Below, in pieces: positions 1 through 6,479 of a stretch of DNA of 9,419 nt. The DNA lies in NCBI GenBank assembly GCA_964516325.1, contig CAZFAP010000189.1:1-9419 (forward strand), in the 5' to 3' direction. A program made the position numbers and the translations under genes. Positions within the stretch are counted from its first letter, which is position 1. Each line of letters opens with the position of its first letter. Source of the stretch: CAZFAP01 sp964516325. GTDB lineage: Bacteria > Auribacterota > JABMQX01. The notes under the pieces were generated by a model. It searched no databases and had not been told where the DNA came from. It saw only the letters and a program-made list of their open reading frames with translations.

Positions 1-1314
1 GACATCAAGATGGCCGTTCCGTTCTGCCCGATCGCAGCGATCCTGTTTGCGGCCACGCTTCCCGGCGTCCTCGTACGCCTAAGATACGCTAGGAAAATGT
101 ATCGCTGGCAGCACGAACGGACGCCAGCAGAGCGGCGGGCCTGGTACTTCCACTGGATGCTCACGGGGGATACACACGCAAAGGAAATCCGCTTGTTTGA
201 TTTGGGATCTGTTTTCACGGGGCGTTTTCGTGATCAGCGGGCGAAACTCCGTAAGGAGCGCCTCGAGATCGCGACGAGGCGTTCAGTCGCAGAGCTGGTG
301 ACCCAGGCCGGCACGGTGCTGGCAGTATTTGGCTCCTATGCCTTTATTGCTTATCGGACGGTACAGGGCGTGATCACTTTGGGGGCTCTGGTCATGTATT
401 ATGAGGCGTTTCGTCGGGGACAAGGCTATCTGCAAGAGACGCTGAATGGCGTCGCGGGTCTCTACGAAGACAACCTGTTCCTTTCCAACCTTTACGAGTT
501 TCTTGACCTGAAACCAAAGGTGATTGAGCCGTTACAGCCAAGGCGTGTTCCCCGCCCAATGCGCGGAGGGATCTCATTTGACCGCGTCAGTTTTCGATAC
601 CCAAGCAGTGCCAGAAACGCGCTCGAGGACATCACCCTGACCGTTCGCCCCGGAGAGCATGTGGCTTTGGTGGGTGAAAACGGCTCGGGCAAAACCACTT
701 TGATCAAACTGTTGTGCCGGTTATACGACCCAACGCATGGACTCATCACCCTGGATGGCATTGACCTACGGCAGTTCGAGACCACAGCGCTAAGGCAAGA
801 AATCAGCGTTGTTTTCCAGGACTATGCAAAATATCATCTGACAGCCCGTGAAAACATCTGGTTTGGCAACGTCAACGCTCCGGCCGATAATGAGCGGATC
901 GTCGCTGCGGCTCGGAATGCAGGCGCTGATGATGTCATAACTCGGCTACCCAGGGGCTACGAGACTACTCTCGGTAAATGGTTTGAGGATGGGGAGGAAC
1001 TTAGCATTGGCGAATGGCAGAAAGTCGCGCTGGCACGGTCGTTTCTGCGCGACGCGCAGATAATTGTGCTTGACGAACCGACGAGCGCACTGGACGCACA
1101 GGCCGAATACAAGGTTTTCGAGAGATTCCGACAGCTGGCCCAAGGCCGCGCTGCGATCCTGATCAGTCACCGGTTCTCCACGGTCAGAATGGCCGACCGA
1201 ATCTATGTGCTTGAGCACGGAAGGATCGTGGAGAGCGGAAGCCACGATGAGCTGCTTCAGCGTGGCGAGAAGTACGCGCGCCTGTTCGAAACACAAGCCC
1301 ATTATTACAGGTAA
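1..1314 (+). CDS. ABC exporter, fused permease and ATPase, 5' end missing
   Basis: Inner-membrane ATP-driven exporter half-transporter; the substrate cannot be read from sequence. The frame is open to base 1. The first ATG, at 10, lies inside the transmembrane domain, so the true N-terminus (roughly 170 residues if the protein is the usual ~600) is off the window. Numbering from that ATG, residues 1-180 are the remaining permease, with hydrophobic segments near 5-22 and 97-130, and the ATPase follows from about 187. Motifs: Walker A GENGSGKTT (222-230), Q-loop Q270, signature LSIGEWQ (331-337) in place of LSGGQ, Walker B IIVLDEP (351-357) and the H-loop histidine H387. All catalytic residues are present, so the ATPase should be active. 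The LSIGEWQ variant occurs in a subgroup of peptide-type exporters. The next gene starts 23 nt downstream and is probably co-transcribed. A peptide or surface-polymer exporter is inferred from that pairing only. Confidence 0.93.
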   Translation, partial: DIKMAVPFCPIAAILFAATLPGVLVRLRYARKMYRWQHERTPAERRAWYFHWMLTGDTHAKEIRLFDLGSVFTGRFRDQRAKLRKERLEIATRRSVAELVTQAGTVLAVFGSYAFIAYRTVQGVITLGALVMYYEAFRRGQGYLQETLNGVAGLYEDNLFLSNLYEFLDLKPKVIEPLQPRRVPRPMRGGISFDRVSFRYPSSARNALEDITLTVRPGEHVALVGENGSGKTTLIKLLCRLYDPTHGLITLDGIDLRQFETTALRQEISVVFQDYAKYHLTARENIWFGNVNAPADNERIVAAARNAGADDVITRLPRGYETTLGKWFEDGEELSIGEWQKVALARSFLRDAQIIVLDEPTSALDAQAEYKVFERFRQLAQGRAAILISHRFSTVRMADRIYVLEHGRIVESGSHDELLQRGEKYARLFETQAHYYR

Positions 1315-1337
1315 CAATCCTACTCTATCGGATACCA

Positions 1338-2582
1338 ATGAACCGAAAGACAGAAGCGTTGCTTTGTTGTCTGAGGACAGAACGCGATGGAGCAACCGCG
1401 GCCAGACTTCAGCGTCTTTCATACTCGGATTGGGATAGCGTAATTGCCCAGTCGGCCAAGCACGATGTCACTCCATTGGTCTACCACCGGATAAAAACGC
1501 TCAGTCCACGCCCGAATATCCCAGAGGCCATAGTTCAGCGGTTACGAGATGCATACCTTTCCAATTGTGCAAGGAACCTCCGCATCTACCACGAGCTTTC
1601 AAAGGTGTTGACCGTATTGCGCTCCAGCGGCATTCGAGTGATCGTTATGAAAGGGGCACATCTGGCAGAGCTGATCTACGGCGATATAGCTGTGAGACCG
1701 ATGGCAGATGTGGATCTTCTGGTCAGAGAAGAAGACCTATCAGGAGCTGCGGCCGCATTGGATGGTCTTGAGTACACTATCCCGCAACCGCAGGCTAAGA
1801 AAAAGAGGTTTTACTTGGAGAAGCTTCATCATTTAGCTCCATACAGTGATGAACGGGGGTACCTCAAAATCGAGGTTCATCGAAGCATTACTCCGCCATC
1901 ATGTGAGTTTCAAATTGACCTCGAGGGAATCTGGAGAAGGTCTCGCCCGGCTAGGGTAGCGAACGTCGAAGTCCTCGTCTTGTCACCCGAGGATTTGATA
2001 TTGCATCTGTCCTTCCATGCCTCCTTCTGGCACGAGTTTGGGATGGGCCTAAGGCCACTTTGCGACATTTCCGAGGCCGTGCATCGTTACCAGAATGAGA
2101 TCGATTGGAACGGATTTCTGAGAACTGTCAATAAGTGTGGAATAGGGAGGTTTCTTCACTGCGCCCTTCTCCTTACTCGGAGAATGCTTGGAGCGCCGAT
2201 ACCTAATGAGCTACTCCGAGACCTCGAGCCCGCCAATTTCGACTCCCGGATCGTAGGCGTAGTCCAGGATTATCTCCTAGCGATGCCCGCGTTGGATCTT
2301 CCTCTGGCGCTTCAGAACGCACGAAGAACGGAAAGAACGCGAGACAGAATATTGACCTTGCTGAGGAGCGTTTTCCCGTCGCCCGAAAAGATCAGAGAAA
2401 TCTACTACTTACCGAAGGCATCGACAAAAGCCTATCTCTATTACTTGATTCGGCCGCTTGATATTATGCAAAGAAAAGGCAAGACCATACTTCATTTAGC
2501 GTTGCGCACAAAACAGGCAACACAATCATTGAGAAGGGATAGCAACAAGGCTGCAATCGAGAGGTGGGTCAGGGCTAGATAA
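1338..2582 (+). CDS. Nucleotidyltransferase-fold family protein (PF14907 type)
   Basis: A 414-residue protein resembling the uncharacterised nucleotidyltransferase family NTP_transf_5. The core reads KGAHL (105-109), then RPMADVDLLV (120-129) with D124 and D126 as the metal-binding carboxylate pair, then KIEVH (177-181) supplying the likely third carboxylate, E179. The rest is helical and soluble, with an Arg/Lys-rich C-terminus. Families with this fold transfer NMP to a protein, small molecule or RNA; the substrate here is unknown. ATG 1338 is the first start after the ABC gene's stop. It has no clear Shine-Dalgarno sequence, which fits translation coupled to the upstream gene. Members often sit beside ABC exporters, PqqD-like proteins and radical-SAM enzymes in ribosomal-peptide clusters, or in polysaccharide loci; only the exporter is visible here. 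The family call is firm and the biological role is not known. Confidence 0.85.
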   Translation: MNRKTEALLCCLRTERDGATAARLQRLSYSDWDSVIAQSAKHDVTPLVYHRIKTLSPRPNIPEAIVQRLRDAYLSNCARNLRIYHELSKVLTVLRSSGIRVIVMKGAHLAELIYGDIAVRPMADVDLLVREEDLSGAAAALDGLEYTIPQPQAKKKRFYLEKLHHLAPYSDERGYLKIEVHRSITPPSCEFQIDLEGIWRRSRPARVANVEVLVLSPEDLILHLSFHASFWHEFGMGLRPLCDISEAVHRYQNEIDWNGFLRTVNKCGIGRFLHCALLLTRRMLGAPIPNELLRDLEPANFDSRIVGVVQDYLLAMPALDLPLALQNARRTERTRDRILTLLRSVFPSPEKIREIYYLPKASTKAYLYYLIRPLDIMQRKGKTILHLALRTKQATQSLRRDSNKAAIERWVRAR

Positions 2583-2640
2583 AGAGATTCTGCCAAAGTC
2601 GCGGGGCAGCATCGTCAGGCACCTTGCGCCTACATCAATG

Positions 2641-2686
2641 GGACTCGAGTCCACTGCCTCATGGACCATCACTTCGGGACCATGAG
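2641..2686. repeat. Perfect 12-bp palindrome plus adjacent stem-loop
   Basis: GGACTCGAGTCC at 2641-2652 is a perfect 6+6 palindrome. Five bases later, CTCATGG (2658-2664) pairs with CCATGAG (2680-2686). Two further C-G pairs lie inside an A-A mismatch, leaving a loop of about 9 nt. The position, 60-100 nt after the nucleotidyltransferase stop, would suit a transcription terminator, but no T-run follows. A processing site, protein-binding site or remnant of a palindromic repeat is equally possible. Confidence 0.4.
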
Positions 2687-2810
2687 ATCCCCTAAATTGA
2701 GGGCAGAGAAGTGAGGGATGAGATACCATATGAACTGAGCCCGGAGCGGCTTGCGCGCCAGCGTATCGCCTCAGTTATGCGCGGCAGACTCCCACCCGGC
2801 CACGGCTGTC

Positions 2811-2854
2811 ACGCAGACGGGCGTAACCGCAGATGCACGCAGATAGACGCAGAT
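2811..2854. repeat. Short tandem-like array of (A/C)CGCAGAY units
   Basis: Four copies of an 8-base unit: ACGCAGAC at 2811, CCGCAGAT at 2827, ACGCAGAT at 2837 and ACGCAGAT at 2847. The last three are spaced exactly 10 bp apart, about one helical turn. Arrays of this CGCAGAT type are, from memory, common in intergenic DNA of environmental bacteria and produce spurious open frames that read like ICVHLRL on the opposite strand. Function unknown. It is too short and too regular to be a CRISPR array. Confidence 0.75.
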
Positions 2855-2952
2855 GAGACCGGGGGGCAGGGTTTGAATGGTCCTGGGGAGCTCGGCGTCT
2901 TGTGGCGTTGTCCACTCGAGAGGGAGGGATTACACGCCAGCAAAGGCCAGAC

Positions 2953-2980
2953 TTGACCTCGGAGGAAAGAGCGGTAATAT
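2953..2980 (+). promoter_or_regulatory. Candidate sigma-70 promoter for thioredoxin
   Basis: TTGACC (2953-2958, 5 of 6 to consensus) and TAATAT (2975-2980, 4 of 6) are separated by 16 bp. Initiation near 2987 would give a leader of about 60 nt before the thioredoxin ATG at 3046. This is consistent with thioredoxin being its own transcription unit. Confidence 0.45.
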
Positions 2981-3045
2981 GGGGAAGAGTTCTCGGTCGC
3001 ACGGTGGGGGTGGGTCAAACAGGAAAGGTAGAAAGGTATCCCTCG

Positions 3046-3372
3046 ATGTCGAATTTGGTGGAAGTGGGTGAGGAGAATTTTGAGGCGCAGGTGCTGAAAT
3101 CGGTCCTTCCGGTTGTGGCGGACTTCTCTGCGGAATGGTGCATGCCGTGCCAAAAGTTGGCGCCGATTCTGGAGGAGCTCGCTCGGGACTATGCGGGGAG
3201 AGCCGTTGTAGCCCACATTGACGTGGATAAAGCGTACAATCTGGCGAGGCAGTATCAGGTCATGAGCGTGCCGACGCTCCTTTTCTTCAAAAATGGGAAG
3301 GTGATGAAGAGCTCCATCGGGCTTATCCCGAAGAAGAGTCTCGCGGCGACGCTGGATGAGCTCATCGGCTGA
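3046..3372 (+). CDS. trxA: Thioredoxin (WCMPC active site)
   Basis: A 108-residue single-domain cytoplasmic thioredoxin, the usual family length. It reduces disulfides in client proteins and is recharged by thioredoxin reductase, encoded convergently next door. The active site is W31-C32-M33-P34-C35, with the buried Asp at D26 and the cis-proline at P76 (SVPT). The classical motif is WCGPC, so Met replaces Gly between the cysteines, a position known to tune redox potential. The frame is open back to an ATG at 2902. ATG 3046 was chosen because it gives a canonical N-terminus (SNLVEVGEENF), has AAAGGT about 8 nt upstream, and lies downstream of the candidate promoter at 2953-2980; the upstream extension has no family counterpart. 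There is no signal peptide. The thioredoxin call is near certain and the start is likely. Confidence 0.95.
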   Translation: MSNLVEVGEENFEAQVLKSVLPVVADFSAEWCMPCQKLAPILEELARDYAGRAVVAHIDVDKAYNLARQYQVMSVPTLLFFKNGKVMKSSIGLIPKKSLAATLDELIG

Positions 3373-3399
3373 TGAGGAAGGAGAACCGGGTTCCTCGTC
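3371..3399. terminator. Stem-loop between convergent thioredoxin and reductase genes
   Basis: GATGAGGAA (3371-3379) pairs with TTCCTCGTC (3391-3399) as a 9-bp stem with one G-U pair and an 11-nt loop. It begins on the last two bases of the thioredoxin stop codon and ends 4 nt before the reductase stop, so it could serve both strands. The T-run is short (TTT at 3402-3404), so this is at best a modest intrinsic terminator. Confidence 0.4.
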
Positions 3400-3403
3400 C
3401 GTT

Positions 3404-4330
3404 TCACGAGTGTGAGGCGAGCCATCTCTCGGCGTCGAGAGCGGCCATGCAGCCGGTGGCCGCCGCGGTAACAGCCTGGCGATAGACTTTGTCCACGGCA
3501 TCCCCCGCCGCAAAGACGCCGTCAACGCTTGTTCGTGTTACGTTCTTGGTCACGATGTAACCGTCGGAGTCCAGCTTTATCTGCCCGGCGAAGATTCTCG
3601 TGTTGGGGATGTGGCCGATTGCCAGAAAAACCCCGTGGCAGTTGTGCTGGGAAATCTCTCCGGTCTTCAGATTCCTGAGCTTGATGCCTTCGAGAACATT
3701 CTCGCCGATGAACTCTTCGACGACGGAATTCCAGGTGAAATCAATCTTGGGATGGGCGAGGACATGCTGTTGAAGGACCTTCGAGGCTCGCAGTGCGTCC
3801 CGTCGGTGGACGATCGTAACCTTCTCCGCGAAGCGGGTGAGGAAGAGGGAATCGTCCATGGCGGTGTCGCCGCCGCCGATGACGAAGACTCTTTTCCCGC
3901 GGAAGAAGAATCCGTCGCAGGTGGCGCAGGTGGAGATGCCTCGTCCGATCAACCTCCTCTCGTTAGGCAATCCGAGGAATCTGGGGTCGGCGCCGCTGGC
4001 GATAATCAGAGACTTGCAGGAAAGTGTCTGTTCCTCGGTACTGACGGAAAAGGGCCAGCTCCGGAGGTCAACACTCGTGGCGTCGCCGGAGACGATGGCG
4101 GCCCCGAACCGTTCGGCTTGGTCTCGCATGCTTTTCATCAATGTGGGGCCGTCTATTCCCCTGGGGAAGCCGGGGAAATTCTCGATGACGGGAGCAAGGG
4201 TCAGCCGACCGCCGGAGCGAAGCCCTGCGATGACCACTGGCGAGAGGTTTGCTCTGGCGGCGTAGGTGGCGGCGGTCAGCCCCGCCGGTCCGGAACCGAT
4301 GATGATCAGGTCATGTGCTGACTCTCTCAC
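3404..4330 (-). CDS. trxB: Thioredoxin reductase (NADPH, FAD)
   Basis: A 308-residue low-molecular-weight thioredoxin reductase. It passes electrons from NADPH through FAD and a redox disulfide to thioredoxin in the cytoplasm. Visible in order: FAD-binding GSGPAG (12-17), ENFPGFP (50-56), redox pair C135-A-T-C138-D, NADPH-binding GGGDTA (152-157), HRRxxxR (175-181) indicating NADPH preference, and the second FAD motif GVFAAGD (271-277) with RQAVTAAATG (284-293). The length is typical and nothing essential is missing. The start is GTG at 4330; AGGAGAGG on the minus strand (4339-4346) sits 8 nt upstream, which decides it. It converges with thioredoxin and diverges from the permease gene, and the extended -10 at 4415-4423 is its likely promoter. 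Confidence 0.96.
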   Translation of the reverse strand: MRESAHDLIIIGSGPAGLTAATYAARANLSPVVIAGLRSGGRLTLAPVIENFPGFPRGIDGPTLMKSMRDQAERFGAAIVSGDATSVDLRSWPFSVSTEEQTLSCKSLIIASGADPRFLGLPNERRLIGRGISTCATCDGFFFRGKRVFVIGGGDTAMDDSLFLTRFAEKVTIVHRRDALRASKVLQQHVLAHPKIDFTWNSVVEEFIGENVLEGIKLRNLKTGEISQHNCHGVFLAIGHIPNTRIFAGQIKLDSDGYIVTKNVTRTSVDGVFAAGDAVDKVYRQAVTAAATGCMAALDAERWLASHS

Positions 4331-4390
4331 GGGAAGTGCCTCTCCTGAGTGGTGCTGGACGAACTGCGCAGTGCACGACCGCGCCTTTGC

Positions 4391-4419
4391 TTGAAGACGC
4401 TGCTATTCTTTCATAGTAT
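4391..4419 (+). promoter_or_regulatory. Candidate sigma-70 promoter for the ABC permease gene
   Basis: TTGAAG (4391-4396, 4 of 6) and TAGTAT (4414-4419, 4 of 6) with a 17-bp spacer. The transcript would start near 4426 and carry a leader of about 140 nt to the ATG at 4567. Its -10 shares bases with the opposite-strand reductase promoter. Confidence 0.4.
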
Positions 4420-4423
4420 ATCA
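4415..4423 (-). promoter_or_regulatory. Candidate extended -10 promoter for thioredoxin reductase
   Basis: Read on the minus strand this is TGATATACT: the -10 hexamer TATACT (5 of 6 to consensus) with the upstream TG of an extended -10. No good -35 is seen at the right distance, which extended -10 promoters tolerate. The leader to the GTG at 4330 would be about 75-80 nt. It overlaps the plus-strand -10 of the permease promoter. Confidence 0.45.
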
Positions 4424-4566
4424 CAGGCGAGGCGGAAAGGACCGCGGGTTGGACACAGTTCGGACGGGAATTGGGGAAGACGCCCGGGAAAGCCGTCCTG
4501 GCGGCGGCAGTTGGAACCAACATTCCACGTAGGGGCACATACGGCATCTTCGTTGAGGACCACGCG

Positions 4567-5880
4567 ATGGGTATTTGGGACAATGCGAGAATCGCAATCC
4601 GGGCGATGTTGAACCGCCCGGTTCGCACTTTTCTGGTTTTACAGGGTGTTATCTGGGGGGCTGCAATCATTGTCTTCCCGGCCGCGACGGAGAAAGGGAG
4701 TATTCACAACGCCCTTCGGAACGCTTCTCGATTCAAGACGGACGAAATCACCGTTCGGGCACAGGAAAGACCGGGGCTGGAGAATCTGAAGCTGTCAGAC
4801 GTGGAGGCGATTGACGCGGCTCTGGCGGGGAGAAAGTGTGGCGTGGCGCCCTTCCGTACAAGCAGTGGCGAGGTGTTTGTGGCTTCCCGGATCGTGAAAA
4901 CCACGGTTGTGGGGACGAACGAGACTTCTCCCAGAACGCGGTCCTTTTACCCAAGACGGGGAAGATATATCACCGCTGAGGATGTGAAACAGGGACGCCG
5001 CGTCTGTGTGCTGGAGGCTCTGGCGGCTGAGGAGTTGTTCCCAAAGCGTTCGCCGCTGGGTAAGAAGGTCGCTGTCCGTTGCGGGGACAGGCTGCTTTCG
5101 CTCGAGGTCGTCGGCGTGATGGAGAACCGAAGCGAGGACGAACTGGCAACCGACGAGTACGGTTTCCGCAAAGAGGGTGGTTTGACAGGTATCCGGAACA
5201 GGTTTCGGGCGAAATGGCTGAGGGAAATGATCCGGAAACTGAAATACATGGTCGGGATATCCCTGGAAGATACGGGCTGGAAGCGAACCGAGAAGTGCGT
5301 CCATGTCCCCTTGAGTCTCCTCTCGCGGAAAGATGACTCGGTTGATTGGCTCATCGTCAGGACCGACCCGCTGCGAGTAGTGGAAACTGCCCACCGCATC
5401 CAGAATCTCCTGATCACGCGAAACAAGGAGCCTGTCCTCCTGTACAACATTTTCCTTCCTATCTTGCTCAGTGACCAGTTGAAGCTGAAAGACGACCTGA
5501 CCGTCGCCCTGTTTATTCTCAGTCTGATCATGGGAGGGGCCGTCATCACGAACATCATGCTGATGGCCGTCATGGAGAGGCACAGAGAAATCGCCATCCG
5601 CCGCGTCGAAGGCGCCAGCAAGAACGATATTGTTCGCCAATTTCTGACCGAGGGGATGGTGCTGTGCGCAACCGGGGGGCTGCTTGGCATGCCGCTGGGA
5701 CTGGGCCTGGCATGCATCGCTTCGTTTTTCAGGCCCTACGCCATCTCCGGAGTGGGCATCCCTCTCAGGGATATGATTGTGGCGGTACTGTCGGCGACGC
5801 TTTTGGGCGCCCTCGCTGCGATCCTCCCTGCCAAACGAGCGGCCAAGCTGGATCCTGTCATCGTGCTCCAAAATGAATGA
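4567..5880 (+). CDS. MacB/FtsX-type ABC transporter permease
   Basis: A 437-residue inner-membrane subunit of the MacB/LolC/FtsX superfamily, which acts with a separate ATPase in mechanotransmission-type export or lipoprotein handling. Topology: short cytoplasmic N-terminus, TM1 about 21-40, a large periplasmic domain about 41-305, then three C-terminal helices near 311-336, 363-388 and 401-421. The coupling segment between TM2 and TM3 reads REIAIRRVEGASKNDIVRQF (340-359), the family hallmark, and the end KLDPVIVLQNE matches the usual LDP-x-x-x-L ending. ATG 4567 was chosen over the in-frame ATG at 4471 because GAGGA (4555-4559) lies 7 nt upstream and the protein then begins at the normal family N-terminus. 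No ATPase or membrane-fusion partner is encoded within the window, so the partner must be elsewhere or the gene is an orphan. The substrate is unknown. Confidence 0.9.
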   Translation: MGIWDNARIAIRAMLNRPVRTFLVLQGVIWGAAIIVFPAATEKGSIHNALRNASRFKTDEITVRAQERPGLENLKLSDVEAIDAALAGRKCGVAPFRTSSGEVFVASRIVKTTVVGTNETSPRTRSFYPRRGRYITAEDVKQGRRVCVLEALAAEELFPKRSPLGKKVAVRCGDRLLSLEVVGVMENRSEDELATDEYGFRKEGGLTGIRNRFRAKWLREMIRKLKYMVGISLEDTGWKRTEKCVHVPLSLLSRKDDSVDWLIVRTDPLRVVETAHRIQNLLITRNKEPVLLYNIFLPILLSDQLKLKDDLTVALFILSLIMGGAVITNIMLMAVMERHREIAIRRVEGASKNDIVRQFLTEGMVLCATGGLLGMPLGLGLACIASFFRPYAISGVGIPLRDMIVAVLSATLLGALAAILPAKRAAKLDPVIVLQNE

Positions 5881-6255
5881 GGGGCCGAGCCCGGAGTCCG
5901 AGGCGAGGCGTGGCCGAGGGGGAAGTGCTCTGATTCACAAATTCGGTGACGTATTTTTCGACAGCATTTACAGGATTGCGCGGGTTTGTCTGATGCTGCT
6001 CTGCGCCGCCTCTGACGGGGATATGCTGTAGAAAAGAGCATCCCATACTGTTCGATACGCCACCGTGTTTACGAATTGGTGTACTGAGGTACGAGGCCCC
6101 GTTGAGGCTTTTGAAGAGTCTCCGAGGGCGATGTCCTCAGAAGAGACCACGCTTCTCAGCCTGAGCACCATCATCCGCTGCGCCTTCCGGGGCCCTGGGG
6201 TGCGATCGCCCGTGTCCCTCCGCCAGCCCCGGATGGCAGAAGTGGAGGTTTTGTT

Positions 6256-6313
6256 GTGGCATGGGCATCTTGCCCATGATTTTCCACGGGCCACGCCTAT
6301 GGCGGGATGCCAC
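6256..6313. repeat. 58-bp palindromic intergenic repeat unit
   Basis: The unit is bounded by a 7-bp inverted repeat, GTGGCAT (6256-6262) and ATGCCAC (6307-6313). Inside, CATGGGCA (6260-6267) and TGCCCATG (6271-6278) form a perfect 8-bp hairpin with a TCT loop, and CGCC-TAT-GGCG (6294-6304) forms a second, smaller one. I recall this GTGGCAxxGGCxTCxxGCCxxTG pattern as an abundant dispersed repeat in some environmental bacterial genomes. Only one copy is in the window, so dispersal cannot be shown here. Confidence 0.6.
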
Positions 6314-6393
6314 TTTCTTTCTGACCCGGCTCCCGCCCTGACGCTTCGTTGTCCGTCCGGGACTGAGGGGCTACCCACCACGGAGATTTTCGC

Positions 6394-6422
6394 TTGACCC
6401 GAAGGAACGTAAGCCTTACTTT
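6394..6422 (+). promoter_or_regulatory. Weak promoter candidate ahead of the glycosyltransferase operon
   Basis: TTGACC (6394-6399, 5 of 6) is followed 17 bp later by TACTTT (6417-6422, only 3 of 6). It is the best sigma-70-like pair I found upstream of the operon; transcription would begin about 50 nt before ATG 6480. The poor -10 keeps confidence low. Confidence 0.22.
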
Positions 6423-6479
6423 TCGGTTAGCCCGGCGACGGGCGTAGCGCATTAGGTGTGTTGAAAGCCAATCCGGGTC

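Larger units (their letters stand above)
2583..2952. other. Non-coding stretch between the nucleotidyltransferase and thioredoxin genes
   Basis: No convincing gene on either strand. The stretch holds a 12-bp palindrome (2641-2652), a stem-loop (2658-2686) and a CGCAGAT repeat array (2811-2854). The thioredoxin promoter candidate starts just after it. A short frame from 2711 reads plausibly for about 25 codons but then runs through the repeat array, so it is not called as a gene. The spacing suggests that the upstream operon ends here and a separate transcription unit begins. Confidence 0.6.
5881..6479. other. 600-nt region without a convincing gene
   Basis: Open frames on both strands here have low-complexity Arg/Ser/Pro-rich translations with no recognisable motif. 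A small bulged stem-loop (5889-5904) follows the permease stop and lacks a T-run. Two similar stretches, TTCACAAATTCGGTG (5935-5949) and TTTACGAATTGGTG (6068-6081), may be decayed copies of one repeat. The palindromic unit at 6256-6313 and a weak promoter candidate at 6394-6422 occupy the right side. Confidence 0.6.

Noticed and set aside
2811..2854. CRISPR array
   Set aside because: The units are 8 bases with 2-8 bases between them; there is no room for spacers and no cas gene nearby.
2711..2956. Possible 81-codon gene with a plausible first 25 codons
   Set aside because: The frame runs through the CGCAGAT array and low-complexity sequence, matches no family I know, and lacks a well-spaced ribosome binding site.
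2902..3045. N-terminal extension of thioredoxin from ATG 2902
   Set aside because: The added 48 residues have no signal peptide or family counterpart and lie upstream of and across the likely promoter.
2809..3525. Long minus-strand frame of 238 codons
   Set aside because: It overlaps thioredoxin antisense and the repeat array; its translation is Arg/Pro/Ser-rich with an ICVHLRL stretch that comes from the repeat.
3611..4321. Plus-strand frame of 236 codons
   Set aside because: It is antisense to thioredoxin reductase, is Gly/Asp/Glu-rich and has no motif.
4795..5871. Long minus-strand frame of 358 codons
   Set aside because: It is the antisense shadow of the ABC permease gene, rich in His, Asp and Gln, with no domain; the plus-strand protein is clearly real.
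6065..6397. Plus-strand frame of 110 codons and the overlapping minus-strand frame 5968-6381
   Set aside because: Both cross the palindromic repeat or give biased translations without motifs or ribosome binding sites; the region is treated as non-coding.
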